Position numbers and translations under genes: made by a program
Assembly: GCF_033001325.1 (NCBI RefSeq)
Contig: NZ_CP133111.1
Location: forward strand, 5,162,501-5,226,500
From: Rhodopseudomonas sp. BAL398
GTDB lineage: Bacteria > Pseudomonadota > Alphaproteobacteria > Rhizobiales > Xanthobacteraceae
Direction: 5' to 3'
Length of the DNA: 64,000 bases
The notes under the pieces: model-generated
Told to the model about the DNA's origin: nothing
The model's input: only the letters and a program-made list of their open reading frames with translations
The model's database searches: none
Part shown: positions 56,509 through 64,000 of the stretch, piece by piece
Position numbering within the stretch: position 1 is the first letter of the stretch
Layout of the letters: every line of letters starts with the position of its first letter

Positions 56509-57212
56509 GTCGCGGCTCCTTTGGTTGATGAGGGAATGTCGCGCACCAGCCTGGCGACTTCACGCCACGCCGCGCCGATGTGATAATCGAGACGCGCCTC
56601 GATGATGTCGGGATGGCCGCCTTCGAGCGCCTCCAGGATCGCCTCATGGGTCTCGGCGATGCGGCGCGGATCGTCATAGAGTCGGCCGATCAGGCCGATC
56701 ACCATGCGCAATTCGGAGGCGAGGTCGTCGAACAACCGCAGCAGGCGCGCGCTGCCGGCGATCTCGCAGATCATGCGATGAAACTTGTAGTCCTCTTCGA
56801 CTTGCCGCGCGGGGTCATCGAGGCTCGCGGTCTCGTGCAGCACGTCGATCTGGCGCCGCAGCGCGTCGCGCGAGCGCGGCGTCAGGTTTTTCGCCGCCAG
56901 CACGCCGGCGTGGCACTCGACACAGATCCGCAGATCGTAGATTTCGTCGATGTCGGTGGCTTCGAGTTTGCGCACGAAGAAGCCGCGGCGCGGATGCGCG
57001 ACCATCAGTCCCTGGCGCTCCAGCAGCCGCGCCGCCTCGCGCACCGGCGCCCGGCTGATGCCGAGTTCGCGGGCGATCGCAGCCTCCACCACCTTGGCGC
57101 CGGGCTGCAAATGTCCCTGAACAATCGCCTGAGTCAGGATGCGTGCGACCTGACCGACAAGGTCGGTATCAGTCAGCGCAGTGAGTCCGACGGGAGGAGT
57201 AATGAGGCGCAT
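56505..57212 (-). CDS. GntR-family (FCD domain) transcriptional regulator
   Basis: 235 residues. The winged helix covers about 15-80: IVQGHLQPGAKVVEAAIARE, GISRAPVREAARLLE and RRGFFVRKL. An all-helical FCD effector domain follows (about 90-225), with FHRMICEIAGSARLLRLFDDL. It is the first gene of a leftward unit with the deacetylase and deacylase, and divergent from the aldolase gene. It probably represses both in the absence of a carboxylate-type ligand (inference). Confidence 0.94.
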   Translation of the reverse strand: MRLITPPVGLTALTDTDLVGQVARILTQAIVQGHLQPGAKVVEAAIARELGISRAPVREAARLLERQGLMVAHPRRGFFVRKLEATDIDEIYDLRICVECHAGVLAAKNLTPRSRDALRRQIDVLHETASLDDPARQVEEDYKFHRMICEIAGSARLLRLFDDLASELRMVIGLIGRLYDDPRRIAETHEAILEALEGGHPDIIEARLDYHIGAAWREVARLVRDIPSSTKGAAT

Positions 57213-57234
57213 GCGGGGACCTGTTCGATCCAGC

Positions 57235-57280
57235 TGTACAAGATTTAAGCGTCGATTGTCGACAGTTTAGTCTTGTAACA
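57235..57280. promoter_or_regulatory. Inverted-repeat operator candidate for the GntR regulator
   Basis: TGTACAAGA (57235-57243) and TCTTGTAACA (57271-57280) are near-inverted copies, and a perfect TGTCGACA palindrome (57257-57264) sits at the centre. All lie in the gap between the gntR-type gene and the divergent aldolase gene. Confidence 0.45.
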
Positions 57281-57322
57281 CTTCGCGCGACTGTGTTTGC
57301 TGGTGATATCGAAACGGGAAAC

Positions 57323-58102
57323 ATGCTCTTGAATGTCCATGCAAGCGTTACGTCGTCACATGATGAAGTGCAGCAAGCACGGGTCGATCTGGCTGCGGCC
57401 TATCGACTGATTCACCGATTAGGCCTCGACGACAGCATCTATACGCACATCTCGGTGCGGCTTCCGGGGCGGGACGATCGCTTCCTGATCAACCCTTACG
57501 GGATGCGGTTCGAGGAAGTAACTGCCTCTAATCTGGTCACCGTCGATGTCGACGGCAAGGTGATCGACGATCCGCTCGGTCTCGGCATCAATCCTGCCGG
57601 GTTCACTATTCACAGTGCGGTTCATGCCGCGCGTCATGATGTGTTCTGCGTGTTGCACACCCACACCGTCGCCGGTGTCGCGGTGGCGTGCCAGAAAGAT
57701 GGGCTGCAGCCGCTCAATCAATGGTCAATGCAGTTCACCGACCGCATCGCCTATCATGATTTCGAGGGCATTGCGCTCGATCTGTCCGAGCGTGAGCGGT
57801 TGGTCGCCGATCTTGGCGAGAAATTCGTGCTGATCCTGCGCAACCACGGATTGCTGACATGCGGCCGTTCGGTCGGCGAAGCCTTCAAGCTGATGCATAA
57901 TATGGAGCGATCCTGCCGCGCCCAGCTGGCGTTGCAATCTTCCGGCGTCGAGATCGTGCGGCCGTCGTTGGCGGTGGCGCAGCACACCGCCGGCCAATAT
58001 GAGCGCGGCTACGCCAAGATCGAAATCGAAGGCCAGCCGGATAGCGAATGGGCGGCGTTCAAGCGCATGCTGGAACGCACCGACCCGGACTTCGTCCGCT
58101 AA
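57323..58102 (+). CDS. Class II aldolase/adducin-family protein
   Basis: 259 residues from the ATG at 57323; a GTG at 57293 would add ten residues. Zinc ligands VLHTHTVAG (His-x-His) and ILRNHGLL (third His) are present, as in fuculose-phosphate aldolase and ribulose-phosphate epimerase relatives. IYTHISVRLPGRDDRFLINP is the usual N-terminal signature. No phosphosugar genes are nearby, so it may act on an unphosphorylated hydroxyacid or be a decarboxylase-like member. It precedes the second peptide-type transporter by 55 nt and is probably co-transcribed. Confidence 0.9.
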   Translation: MLLNVHASVTSSHDEVQQARVDLAAAYRLIHRLGLDDSIYTHISVRLPGRDDRFLINPYGMRFEEVTASNLVTVDVDGKVIDDPLGLGINPAGFTIHSAVHAARHDVFCVLHTHTVAGVAVACQKDGLQPLNQWSMQFTDRIAYHDFEGIALDLSERERLVADLGEKFVLILRNHGLLTCGRSVGEAFKLMHNMERSCRAQLALQSSGVEIVRPSLAVAQHTAGQYERGYAKIEIEGQPDSEWAAFKRMLERTDPDFVR

Positions 58103-58157
58103 ATTTACTACGTCATCATGGGTAACGCGTCGTCAGGCGCGGGGGGAGAGACACGAC

Positions 58158-59708
58158 ATGCTGAAGCAAATTGCCTTGGGTCTGATGCTGAGCTGCTGCG
58201 CCGTCACCATGGTCAACGCGCAGACCCCGAAACTCGGCGGCACCATCAACGCGGTGATTCAGCCCGAGCCGCCCGGCTTGATGCTGGCGCTGGTCCAGAA
58301 TGGCCCGACCCAGATGGTGTCGGGAAATATCTACGAAGGTCTGCTGCGTTACGACAAGAAGCTCAACCCGCTGCCGGGCCTAGCCGAAAGCTGGACCGTC
58401 AGCCCTGATTCAAAGGTCTACACGTTCAAGCTCAAACCGGGCGTGACCTGGCATGACGGCAAGCCCTTCACTTCGGCCGACGTGCTGTTCTCGACCGAGA
58501 TGCTGAAGCAGACCCATGCGCGCGCCCGCAACAATCTCAGCAAGGTCGAAAAGATCGAGGCGCCCGACGATCTGACCGTGGTATTCACCCTCAAGGAGCC
58601 GTTTGGCCCGTTCCTCGGCATCTTCGAGGTCGGCTCGATGCCGATGATCCCGAAGCACATTTACGAAGGCACCGACTACAAGACCAATCCCGCCAACAAT
58701 AAGCCGATCGGCACCGGCCCGTTCATGTTCAAGGAATGGCAGAAGGGCTCGTTCATCCGCCTGGTGAAAAATCCGAACTATCACGAAAAGGGCAAGCCCT
58801 ATATCGACGAGATCTATTGGCAGGTGATTCCCGATGCGGCGGCGCGTTCGGTGGCTTACGAAACCCATAAGGTCGACGTGCTTCCCGGCGGTTCGGTGGA
58901 GAATTTCGACGTTCCCAGGCTGAGCAAATTGCCCAATACCTGCGTCACCGGTGATGGCTGGGAGTTCTTCAGCCCGCTGGCGTGGCTATGGCTCAATAAT
59001 CGATCCGGCCCGACCTCGAACAAGCTGGTTCGGCAGGCCATCATGTATGCGATCGACCGCAACTTCGCCAAGGATGTGATCTGGAACGGGCTCGGCAAGG
59101 TGGCCACCGGTCCGTCGGCGTCGACGATCAAATTCTACACCGACGACGTCAAGAAATATCCGTTCGATCCCGCCAAGGCCAAGGCGTTGTTGAAGGAGGC
59201 CGGCTACAAGGGCGAAAAGATCCGCCTGCAGCCATTGCCCTATGGCGAGACCTGGCAGCGCTGGGGCGAGGCGGTGAAGCAGAACCTGATCGATGTCGGC
59301 TTCAACATCGAGACGATCGCCACCGACGTCGCCGGATCGAATGAACGAATCGGCAATTGGGATTACGACATCGCCTTCACCTATCTGTACCAATATGGCG
59401 ATCCCGCGCTCGGCGTCGGCCGCAACTACGTTTCGAGCGCGATCGCCAAGGGCCAGCAGTTCAACAATGTCGAGGGCTATTCCAACCCCGAGGTCGACAA
59501 GCTGTTCGCCGACGGCGCGGTGGCGACGCCGGATTCCAAGCGCAAGGAAATCTACGAGAAGGCCCAAAAGATTCTGGTCGAGGACGTGCCGGTGGCGTGG
59601 TTGCTCGAATTGCAGTTTCCGACCATCACGAACTGCAAGATCAAGAATCTGATCACCACCGCGATCGGCGTCAATGACGGCTTCCGCGACGCCTGGATCG
59701 ACCAATAG
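58158..59708 (+). CDS. Peptide/opine-type ABC transporter substrate-binding protein (family 5)
   Basis: 516 residues from the ATG at 58158 (GGGGGGAGAG upstream). Signal peptide MLKQIALGLMLSCCAVTMV with cleavage near VNA-QTP. Family-5 pattern: LAESWTVSPDSKVYTFKLKP, GVTWHDGKPFTSADVLFS and MYAIDRNFAKDVIW. Its own transporter genes follow after a type B repeat. It is less like the two paralogues at 50-54 kb than they are to each other. Confidence 0.93.
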   Translation: MLKQIALGLMLSCCAVTMVNAQTPKLGGTINAVIQPEPPGLMLALVQNGPTQMVSGNIYEGLLRYDKKLNPLPGLAESWTVSPDSKVYTFKLKPGVTWHDGKPFTSADVLFSTEMLKQTHARARNNLSKVEKIEAPDDLTVVFTLKEPFGPFLGIFEVGSMPMIPKHIYEGTDYKTNPANNKPIGTGPFMFKEWQKGSFIRLVKNPNYHEKGKPYIDEIYWQVIPDAAARSVAYETHKVDVLPGGSVENFDVPRLSKLPNTCVTGDGWEFFSPLAWLWLNNRSGPTSNKLVRQAIMYAIDRNFAKDVIWNGLGKVATGPSASTIKFYTDDVKKYPFDPAKAKALLKEAGYKGEKIRLQPLPYGETWQRWGEAVKQNLIDVGFNIETIATDVAGSNERIGNWDYDIAFTYLYQYGDPALGVGRNYVSSAIAKGQQFNNVEGYSNPEVDKLFADGAVATPDSKRKEIYEKAQKILVEDVPVAWLLELQFPTITNCKIKNLITTAIGVNDGFRDAWIDQ

Positions 59709-59743
59709 GCCGGGCCAGTCACAGGCGATGTCAGTGCGTGCGT

Positions 59744-59824
59744 CGTCATTGCGAGCACAGCGAGGCAATCCGGGGCCGACGGCGCAAACTGGATTGCTTC
59801 GTCGCAGCACTTGCCGCGATGACG
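59744..59824. repeat. Type B palindromic repeat between binding-protein and permease genes
   Basis: CGTCATTGCGAG at 59744-59755 opens the element and a degenerate CGCGATGACG closes it at 59815-59824; CTGGATTGCTTCGTCG lies inside. It occupies the gap inside the rightward transporter operon. Confidence 0.75.
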
Positions 59825-59864
59825 AAGCGATGCGAACGGAAATTGTAATTGCGATGGACCTTTG

Positions 59865-60836
59865 ATGCTGACATTCGTGGCCCAGAGGATTGTAAAGGGC
59901 GTCGTCGTCCTGCTGGCGATCATCGTGTTGAATTTCTTTCTGATCCGGCTGGCTCCGGGCGATCCCGCGGTGGTGATGGCCGGTGAGGCCGGCGCCAGCG
60001 ATCCATTGTTCGTCGCGCAGTTGCGGGAGAAATTCTCGCTGGACCGGCCGCTGCCGGAACAGCTGTTCAAATACGTCAAGGGCGTTGCGCAGCTCGATCT
60101 TGGCTTTTCGTTTCGTCAGCAGGTCCCGGTGGCCAAGCTGATCGCCGACCGGCTCGGCGCGACGCTGTTGCTGACGTTGACGGCGTTCGGCATTTCGCTT
60201 GCGCTTGGCGTTCTGTTCGGAACGCTCGCCGCGCGATTTGCCGGCAGCTGGGCGGATAGCGCGATTACGGTGGCGGCGCTGATCTTTTACGCCACGCCGC
60301 TGTTCTGGGTGGCGCTGATGGCGATCCTGTTGTTTTCGGTCTATCTCGGCTGGCTGCCGAGCTTCGGCTACGAAACGGTCGGCGCCAATTACACCGGCCT
60401 CGAACACGTTCTCGATGTCGGCGCCCATCTGATCATGCCGGCGATGACCATCGGCCTGTTCTTCATGGCGACCTATACGCGCATGACGCGGGCCTCGATG
60501 CTCGAGGTGCAGCGGCTGGATTTCGTCAAGACCGCGCGCGCCAAGGGGCTGCGCAATAGCGTGATCCAGCGCCGCCACGTCTTGCGCAATGCCCTGCTGC
60601 CGGTGGTGACGCTGGCCGGCGTGCATTCCGGCACTTTGATCGGCGGCGCCGTGCTGACCGAGACGGTGTTCGCCTGGCCGGGAATCGGCCGGCTGATGTA
60701 TGAGGCGCTGCTGCAGCGCGACTACAATCTGCTGCTCGGCGTGTTCGTGGTCTGCTCGGCGATGGTGCTGATCTTCAACCTGATCACCGATCTGGTCTAT
60801 CGCCTGGTCGATCCACGCATCGAATTCGCCTCATGA
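59865..60836 (+). CDS. Peptide-type ABC transporter permease (DppB type)
   Basis: 323 residues from the ATG at 59865 (a TTG one codon before is less likely). Opening MLTFVAQRIVKGVVVLLAII is DppB-like; the coupling loop is VKTARAKGLRNSVIQRRHVL and LTETVFAWPGIGRLMYEALL is characteristic. Overlaps the DppC-type gene by 4 nt. Confidence 0.95.
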   Translation: MLTFVAQRIVKGVVVLLAIIVLNFFLIRLAPGDPAVVMAGEAGASDPLFVAQLREKFSLDRPLPEQLFKYVKGVAQLDLGFSFRQQVPVAKLIADRLGATLLLTLTAFGISLALGVLFGTLAARFAGSWADSAITVAALIFYATPLFWVALMAILLFSVYLGWLPSFGYETVGANYTGLEHVLDVGAHLIMPAMTIGLFFMATYTRMTRASMLEVQRLDFVKTARAKGLRNSVIQRRHVLRNALLPVVTLAGVHSGTLIGGAVLTETVFAWPGIGRLMYEALLQRDYNLLLGVFVVCSAMVLIFNLITDLVYRLVDPRIEFAS

Positions 60837-61672
60837 ACCGGTTCTGGAAATCGATGCTGCGCAATCCCGGCGGTATGATCGGCCTCGTTATCCTGACTCT
60901 GGCGATCGTGATCGCGGTGTTCGGGCCCTGGATCTTCCCCAATTCGCCGTGGCGGATGGTGCAAAGGCCGTTTCTGCCGCCATTCACACTATCGACCGTG
61001 CCGCTCGGCACCGACGCGCTGGGGCGAGACGTCTTTGCCGGCATCATCTACGGGGCGCGGGTGTCGCTGCTGGTCGGCCTGGTCTCCACCATCATGGCGC
61101 TGCTGGTCGGCGTGCCGCTCGGCGCTATCGCCGGGTTTTTCGGCGGCCGCATCGACGACGCGCTGATGCGCTTCACCGAGTTCTTCCAGACCATTCCGAG
61201 TTTCGCCCTGGCGATCGTGCTGGTGGCGATCCTGCAGCCGTCGATCTATTCCATCGTCGGTTCGATCGGCATCGTCAGCTGGCCGCCGGTGGCCCGGCTG
61301 GTGCGCGCCGAGGTGTTGTCGCTGCGCAGCCGCGAATATGTCCAGGCCGCCATCGTTACCGGGCAGAGCAATAGCTGGATCATCTGGCGCGAGATTCTGC
61401 CCAACGCGCTGTCGCCGGTGATCGTGCTGTCCTCGCTGATGGTCGCCACCGCGATCCTGCTGGAGTCGTCATTGTCCTTTCTCGGGCTCGGCGATCCTAA
61501 TCTGATCTCCTGGGGCTATATGGTCGGCGCCGGCCGCACCGTGATCCGCCAGGCCTGGTGGATCACCGTGTTCCCGGGCGTCGCGATTCTGATTTCAGTG
61601 CTCGGTCTCAACCTGATCGGCGAGGGCCTCAATGACGCGCTCAATCCACGCCTCGGCAAAGATGGACGCTGA
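60833..61672 (+). CDS. Peptide-type ABC transporter permease (DppC type)
   Basis: 279 residues. PLGTDALGRDVFAGIIYGAR and the coupling loop VQAAIVTGQSNSWIIWREIL identify DppC/OppC. The gene ends 1 nt before the ATPase start, with ATG codons at 61662 and 61674 both possible for the next gene. Confidence 0.95.
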   Translation: MNRFWKSMLRNPGGMIGLVILTLAIVIAVFGPWIFPNSPWRMVQRPFLPPFTLSTVPLGTDALGRDVFAGIIYGARVSLLVGLVSTIMALLVGVPLGAIAGFFGGRIDDALMRFTEFFQTIPSFALAIVLVAILQPSIYSIVGSIGIVSWPPVARLVRAEVLSLRSREYVQAAIVTGQSNSWIIWREILPNALSPVIVLSSLMVATAILLESSLSFLGLGDPNLISWGYMVGAGRTVIRQAWWITVFPGVAILISVLGLNLIGEGLNDALNPRLGKDGR

Positions 61673-61673
61673 G

Positions 61674-63293
61674 ATGACGAGCGCACCCGCGATCTCCATC
61701 AAGAATCTCAAAATTGCGCTGCCGACCGGTGGCGAGCGCAGCTATGCCGTCAACGGCATCTCGCTCGATCTGATTCCCGGCGAAATCGTCTGCGTGGTCG
61801 GCGAATCCGGCTCCGGCAAATCGATGTGCGCCCACGCGCTGATGGGCCTGCTGCCCGACAGCGTCACCACCGAAACCGGCGAGATCCTGCTCGACGGTCA
61901 GGACCTGTTGAAGCTCGACGAGGATGGCTGGCGCGACGTGCGCGGCCGCCGCGTCGCCATGGTGTTCCAGGAGCCGATGACCGCGCTCAATCCGTTGATG
62001 CGGATCGGCGCGCAGATGATGGAAATGTTCGAGGCCCATGGCTTGCTGACGCCGAAGCAGCGCCGCGCCAAGGCATTGGCGCTGACCCGCGAAGTCGGGC
62101 TGCCGGATCCCGAACGCATCATTCGCGCCTATCCACATCAATTGTCCGGCGGCCAGCGTCAGCGCGCGATGATCGCGATGGCACTGGCGCTGGAGCCGAA
62201 AGTGCTGGTGGCCGACGAACCCACCACCGCGCTTGACGTCACCACCCAGGCGCAGATCCTGAAACTGATCCGCGACCTGCAACGCAGCCACGACATGGCG
62301 GTGATGTTCATCACCCATGATTTCGGCGTCGTCGCCGATATCGCCGACCGCGTCGTCGTGTTGCGCCATGGCCAGGTGGTGGAGCAGGGCAGCGCCGAGG
62401 AGGTGTTGACCCGCCCGCAACACGACTACACCAAGGCGCTGCTCGCCGCGGTGCCGTCGATGCATCCGCCGGTCCGGGCCACGTTGGAAGGTCGCGCCAA
62501 GGCCGTGGACGTGATTGGCCTCGACAAGACCTACGTCACCGCCGGCGGGTGGTTTCGGCCCGACCGCAAAGTGCAGGCTGCCAATGGCGTGAGCTTTACG
62601 ATCCACAAGGGCGAGACGCTGGGATTGGTCGGCGAGTCCGGCTCCGGCAAATCCTCGGTGGCGCGGCTGGTGATGCGGCTGATCGAGGCCGACCGTGGCA
62701 CCGTCCGGATCGGCGATGTCGATCTCACCGAACTCGAAGGCAAAGCGCTGCGCGATCAGCGCCATCGCATCCAGATGATCTTTCAGGACCCGTTCGCCTC
62801 GCTCAATCCCCGCCGCAAGGTCGGAAACATCATCAGCGACGGCCCGATCGCCCATGGCGCCGAGCCGAAGGCGGCGATGCAGCGCGCCACCGATCTGCTG
62901 GCGATGGTCGGGCTCGATGCCGGCGCGATGCAACGCTATCCGCATGAATTCTCCGGCGGCCAGCGCCAGCGCATCGGCATTGCGCGGGCATTGGCGCTCG
63001 ATCCGGAAATCATCGTCGCCGACGAGGCGGTCTCGGCGCTCGACGTCTCGGTGCAGGCCCAGGTGCTGGCGCTGCTCGAGGACCTCAAGGCCCGGCTCGG
63101 CCTGTCGATGCTGTTCATCACCCATGATCTGCGCGTCGCTGCGCAAATCTGCGATCGCATCGCGGTGATGCAGCGCGGCGTCATCGTCGAGCTGAAACCG
63201 ACCGCGCAGCTGTTCGCCGCGCCCGAACATCCCTATACACGCGAATTGCTCGCCGCCGTTCCGGGCCAGCACTCACCGTCGCAGGCCGCCTGA
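61674..63293 (+). CDS. Duplicated ATP-binding protein, DppD-DppF fused in one chain
   Basis: 539 residues with two complete nucleotide-binding domains. First (about 5-260): Walker [13 protein letters not shown], signature [12 protein letters not shown], Walker [13 protein letters not shown]. Second (about 280-530): Walker [26 protein letters not shown], signature [12 protein letters not shown], Walker [13 protein letters not shown]. It replaces the separate D and F proteins of the neighbouring leftward operon. The C-terminal Cys motif of single DppD/F proteins is reduced or absent. Confidence 0.95.
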   Translation: MTSAPAISIKNLKIALPTGGERSYAVNGISLDLIPGEIVCVVGESGSGKSMCAHALMGLLPDSVTTETGEILLDGQDLLKLDEDGWRDVRGRRVAMVFQEPMTALNPLMRIGAQMMEMFEAHGLLTPKQRRAKALALTREVGLPDPERIIRAYPHQLSGGQRQRAMIAMALALEPKVLVADEPTTALDVTTQAQILKLIRDLQRSHDMAVMFITHDFGVVADIADRVVVLRHGQVVEQGSAEEVLTRPQHDYTKALLAAVPSMHPPVRATLEGRAKAVDVIGLDKTYVTAGGWFRPDRKVQAANGVSFTIHKGETLGLVGESGSGKSSVARLVMRLIEADRGTVRIGDVDLTELEGKALRDQRHRIQMIFQDPFASLNPRRKVGNIISDGPIAHGAEPKAAMQRATDLLAMVGLDAGAMQRYPHEFSGGQRQRIGIARALALDPEIIVADEAVSALDVSVQAQVLALLEDLKARLGLSMLFITHDLRVAAQICDRIAVMQRGVIVELKPTAQLFAAPEHPYTRELLAAVPGQHSPSQAA

Positions 63294-63297
63294 TTCC

Positions 63298-64000
63298 ATG
63301 CATTGCGTTCTCCTCAGTACAACGGTCGATCTGCGCCGCTACCTCGCCGACCAGATCAAGCGGCTCGAGGGCCAGGTCAGTTTCGTCGATCATCTCGACG
63401 GCACCGATCCCGCCGCTATTCGCATGGCGGTGAGCTGGCAGCCCGCGGCCGACGCGTTCGACCATTACCCGAATTTGCAGGCGGCCTGCTCGATCGGCGC
63501 CGGCGCCGACAGCATTCTGCGCTGTCCCAGCCTGCGCGATGGCATCGCTGTCGTGCGTGTGGTCGAGCCGGCGCAGGCGCAGATGATGTCAGGCTTCGTG
63601 ATCTGGCACGCGATCTGGCACCAGCGCGGCTTCGCCACCTATCTGGCGCATCAGCGCGACCGGCTCTGGCAGCGGATGGGCCAGCGCACTGCCCAGGAAG
63701 TCCCGGTTGGCATTCTAGGTTACGGCGCGATCGGTGCCCGCGTCGCCGCGGATCTCGCAGCTCTCGGTTTCCCGGTCAAGGTCTGGAGCCGCAGCGCGAA
63801 GGCGACGCCGCCCGGCATCGCCGGCTATCATGGCGCCGACGGTCTCGACGCCATGGTCGAGGACACCGAGATTTTGGTCAATCTGCTGCCGCTGACGCCC
63901 GCCACCCGCAACATTCTCAACGGCGCGCTGTTTTCCAGAATGCGGCGCGGCGGTTATCTGATCCAGGTCGGGCGTGGCGAGCATCTGGTCGAGCAGGATC
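63298..64000 (+). CDS. D-2-hydroxyacid dehydrogenase (glyoxylate/hydroxypyruvate reductase A-like), 3' end outside window
   Basis: 234 codons visible from the ATG at 63298, 4 nt after the ATPase stop, and still open at the right edge; a full member has about 310 residues. NAD(P) motif GxGxxG at Gly141-Gly146 (ILGYGAIG), then NLLPLTPATRNILN and RMRRGGYLIQVGRGEHLV, which are typical of GhrA. The early catalytic Arg and late Glu-His pair lie beyond or near the edge. Position suggests the hydroxy- or ketoacid released by this module is reduced or oxidised here. Confidence 0.9.
   Translation, partial: MHCVLLSTTVDLRRYLADQIKRLEGQVSFVDHLDGTDPAAIRMAVSWQPAADAFDHYPNLQAACSIGAGADSILRCPSLRDGIAVVRVVEPAQAQMMSGFVIWHAIWHQRGFATYLAHQRDRLWQRMGQRTAQEVPVGILGYGAIGARVAADLAALGFPVKVWSRSAKATPPGIAGYHGADGLDAMVEDTEILVNLLPLTPATRNILNGALFSRMRRGGYLIQVGRGEHLVEQD

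Overview
The window looks like chromosomal DNA of a metabolically versatile alphaproteobacterium of the Bradyrhizobium/Rhodopseudomonas group. This is an inference from the high GC content, dense short-overlap operons, the many ABC uptake systems and acyl-CoA enzymes, and the families of intergenic palindromic repeats. No tRNA, rRNA, CRISPR array, phage or complete transposon was seen.

Layout. (1) 1-8435: the respiratory nitrate reductase operon narGHJI (narG is cut by the left edge), followed in the same transcription unit by a parvulin-type prolyl isomerase, an unrecognised 123-residue protein and a DUF2478 protein. A serine-recombinase remnant lies just beyond it. (2) 8.7-14.8 kb: a LysR regulator divergent from a compact uptake/hydrolysis operon. 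It encodes a family-3 binding protein, an M20-like hydrolase, a fused permease-ATPase and an M24/creatinase-like protein. Both hydrolases have altered metal-ligand positions. (3) 14.8-22.5 kb: a decayed CobW-type gene, then acyl-CoA dehydrogenase, branched-chain-type binding protein, acyl-CoA synthetase, AraC regulator, quinone oxidoreductase and MarR regulator. (4) 22.6-27.3 kb: the three-gene N-acetylglutaminylglutamine amide (NAGGN) osmoprotectant operon. (5) 27.3-31.4 kb: intergenic repeats, then a leftward set of acyl-CoA dehydrogenase, class III CoA transferase, CHMI-type isomerase and IclR regulator.

(6) 31.8-46.1 kb: a rightward block of 13 genes, all on one strand: Rieske oxygenase, glutamine-synthetase homologue, amidase, an NMT1/TauT-type ABC transporter with two permeases, a LivK-type binding protein, a YtcJ-type amidohydrolase and LivHMGF. 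Two GTTC-N7-GAAC inverted repeats lie between the divergent iclR and the first gene. This is the best candidate for an undescribed catabolic system, possibly glutamylation-assisted breakdown of an amine or amide. (7) 46.2-64 kb: two dipeptide/oligopeptide-type ABC transporters, an extra divergent binding-protein paralogue, an ArgE/DapE-type deacylase, an acetylpolyamine-amidohydrolase-like protein, a GntR/FCD regulator, a class II aldolase and, at the right edge, a partial 2-hydroxyacid dehydrogenase. Palindromic repeats follow each of the three peptide-binding-protein genes, and in both complete transporter operons they sit exactly between the binding-protein and first permease genes.

The window as a whole combines anaerobic nitrate respiration, osmoprotection and several inducible scavenging modules, each with its own adjacent regulator. 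All functions come from reading motifs and gene order; no database search was possible.
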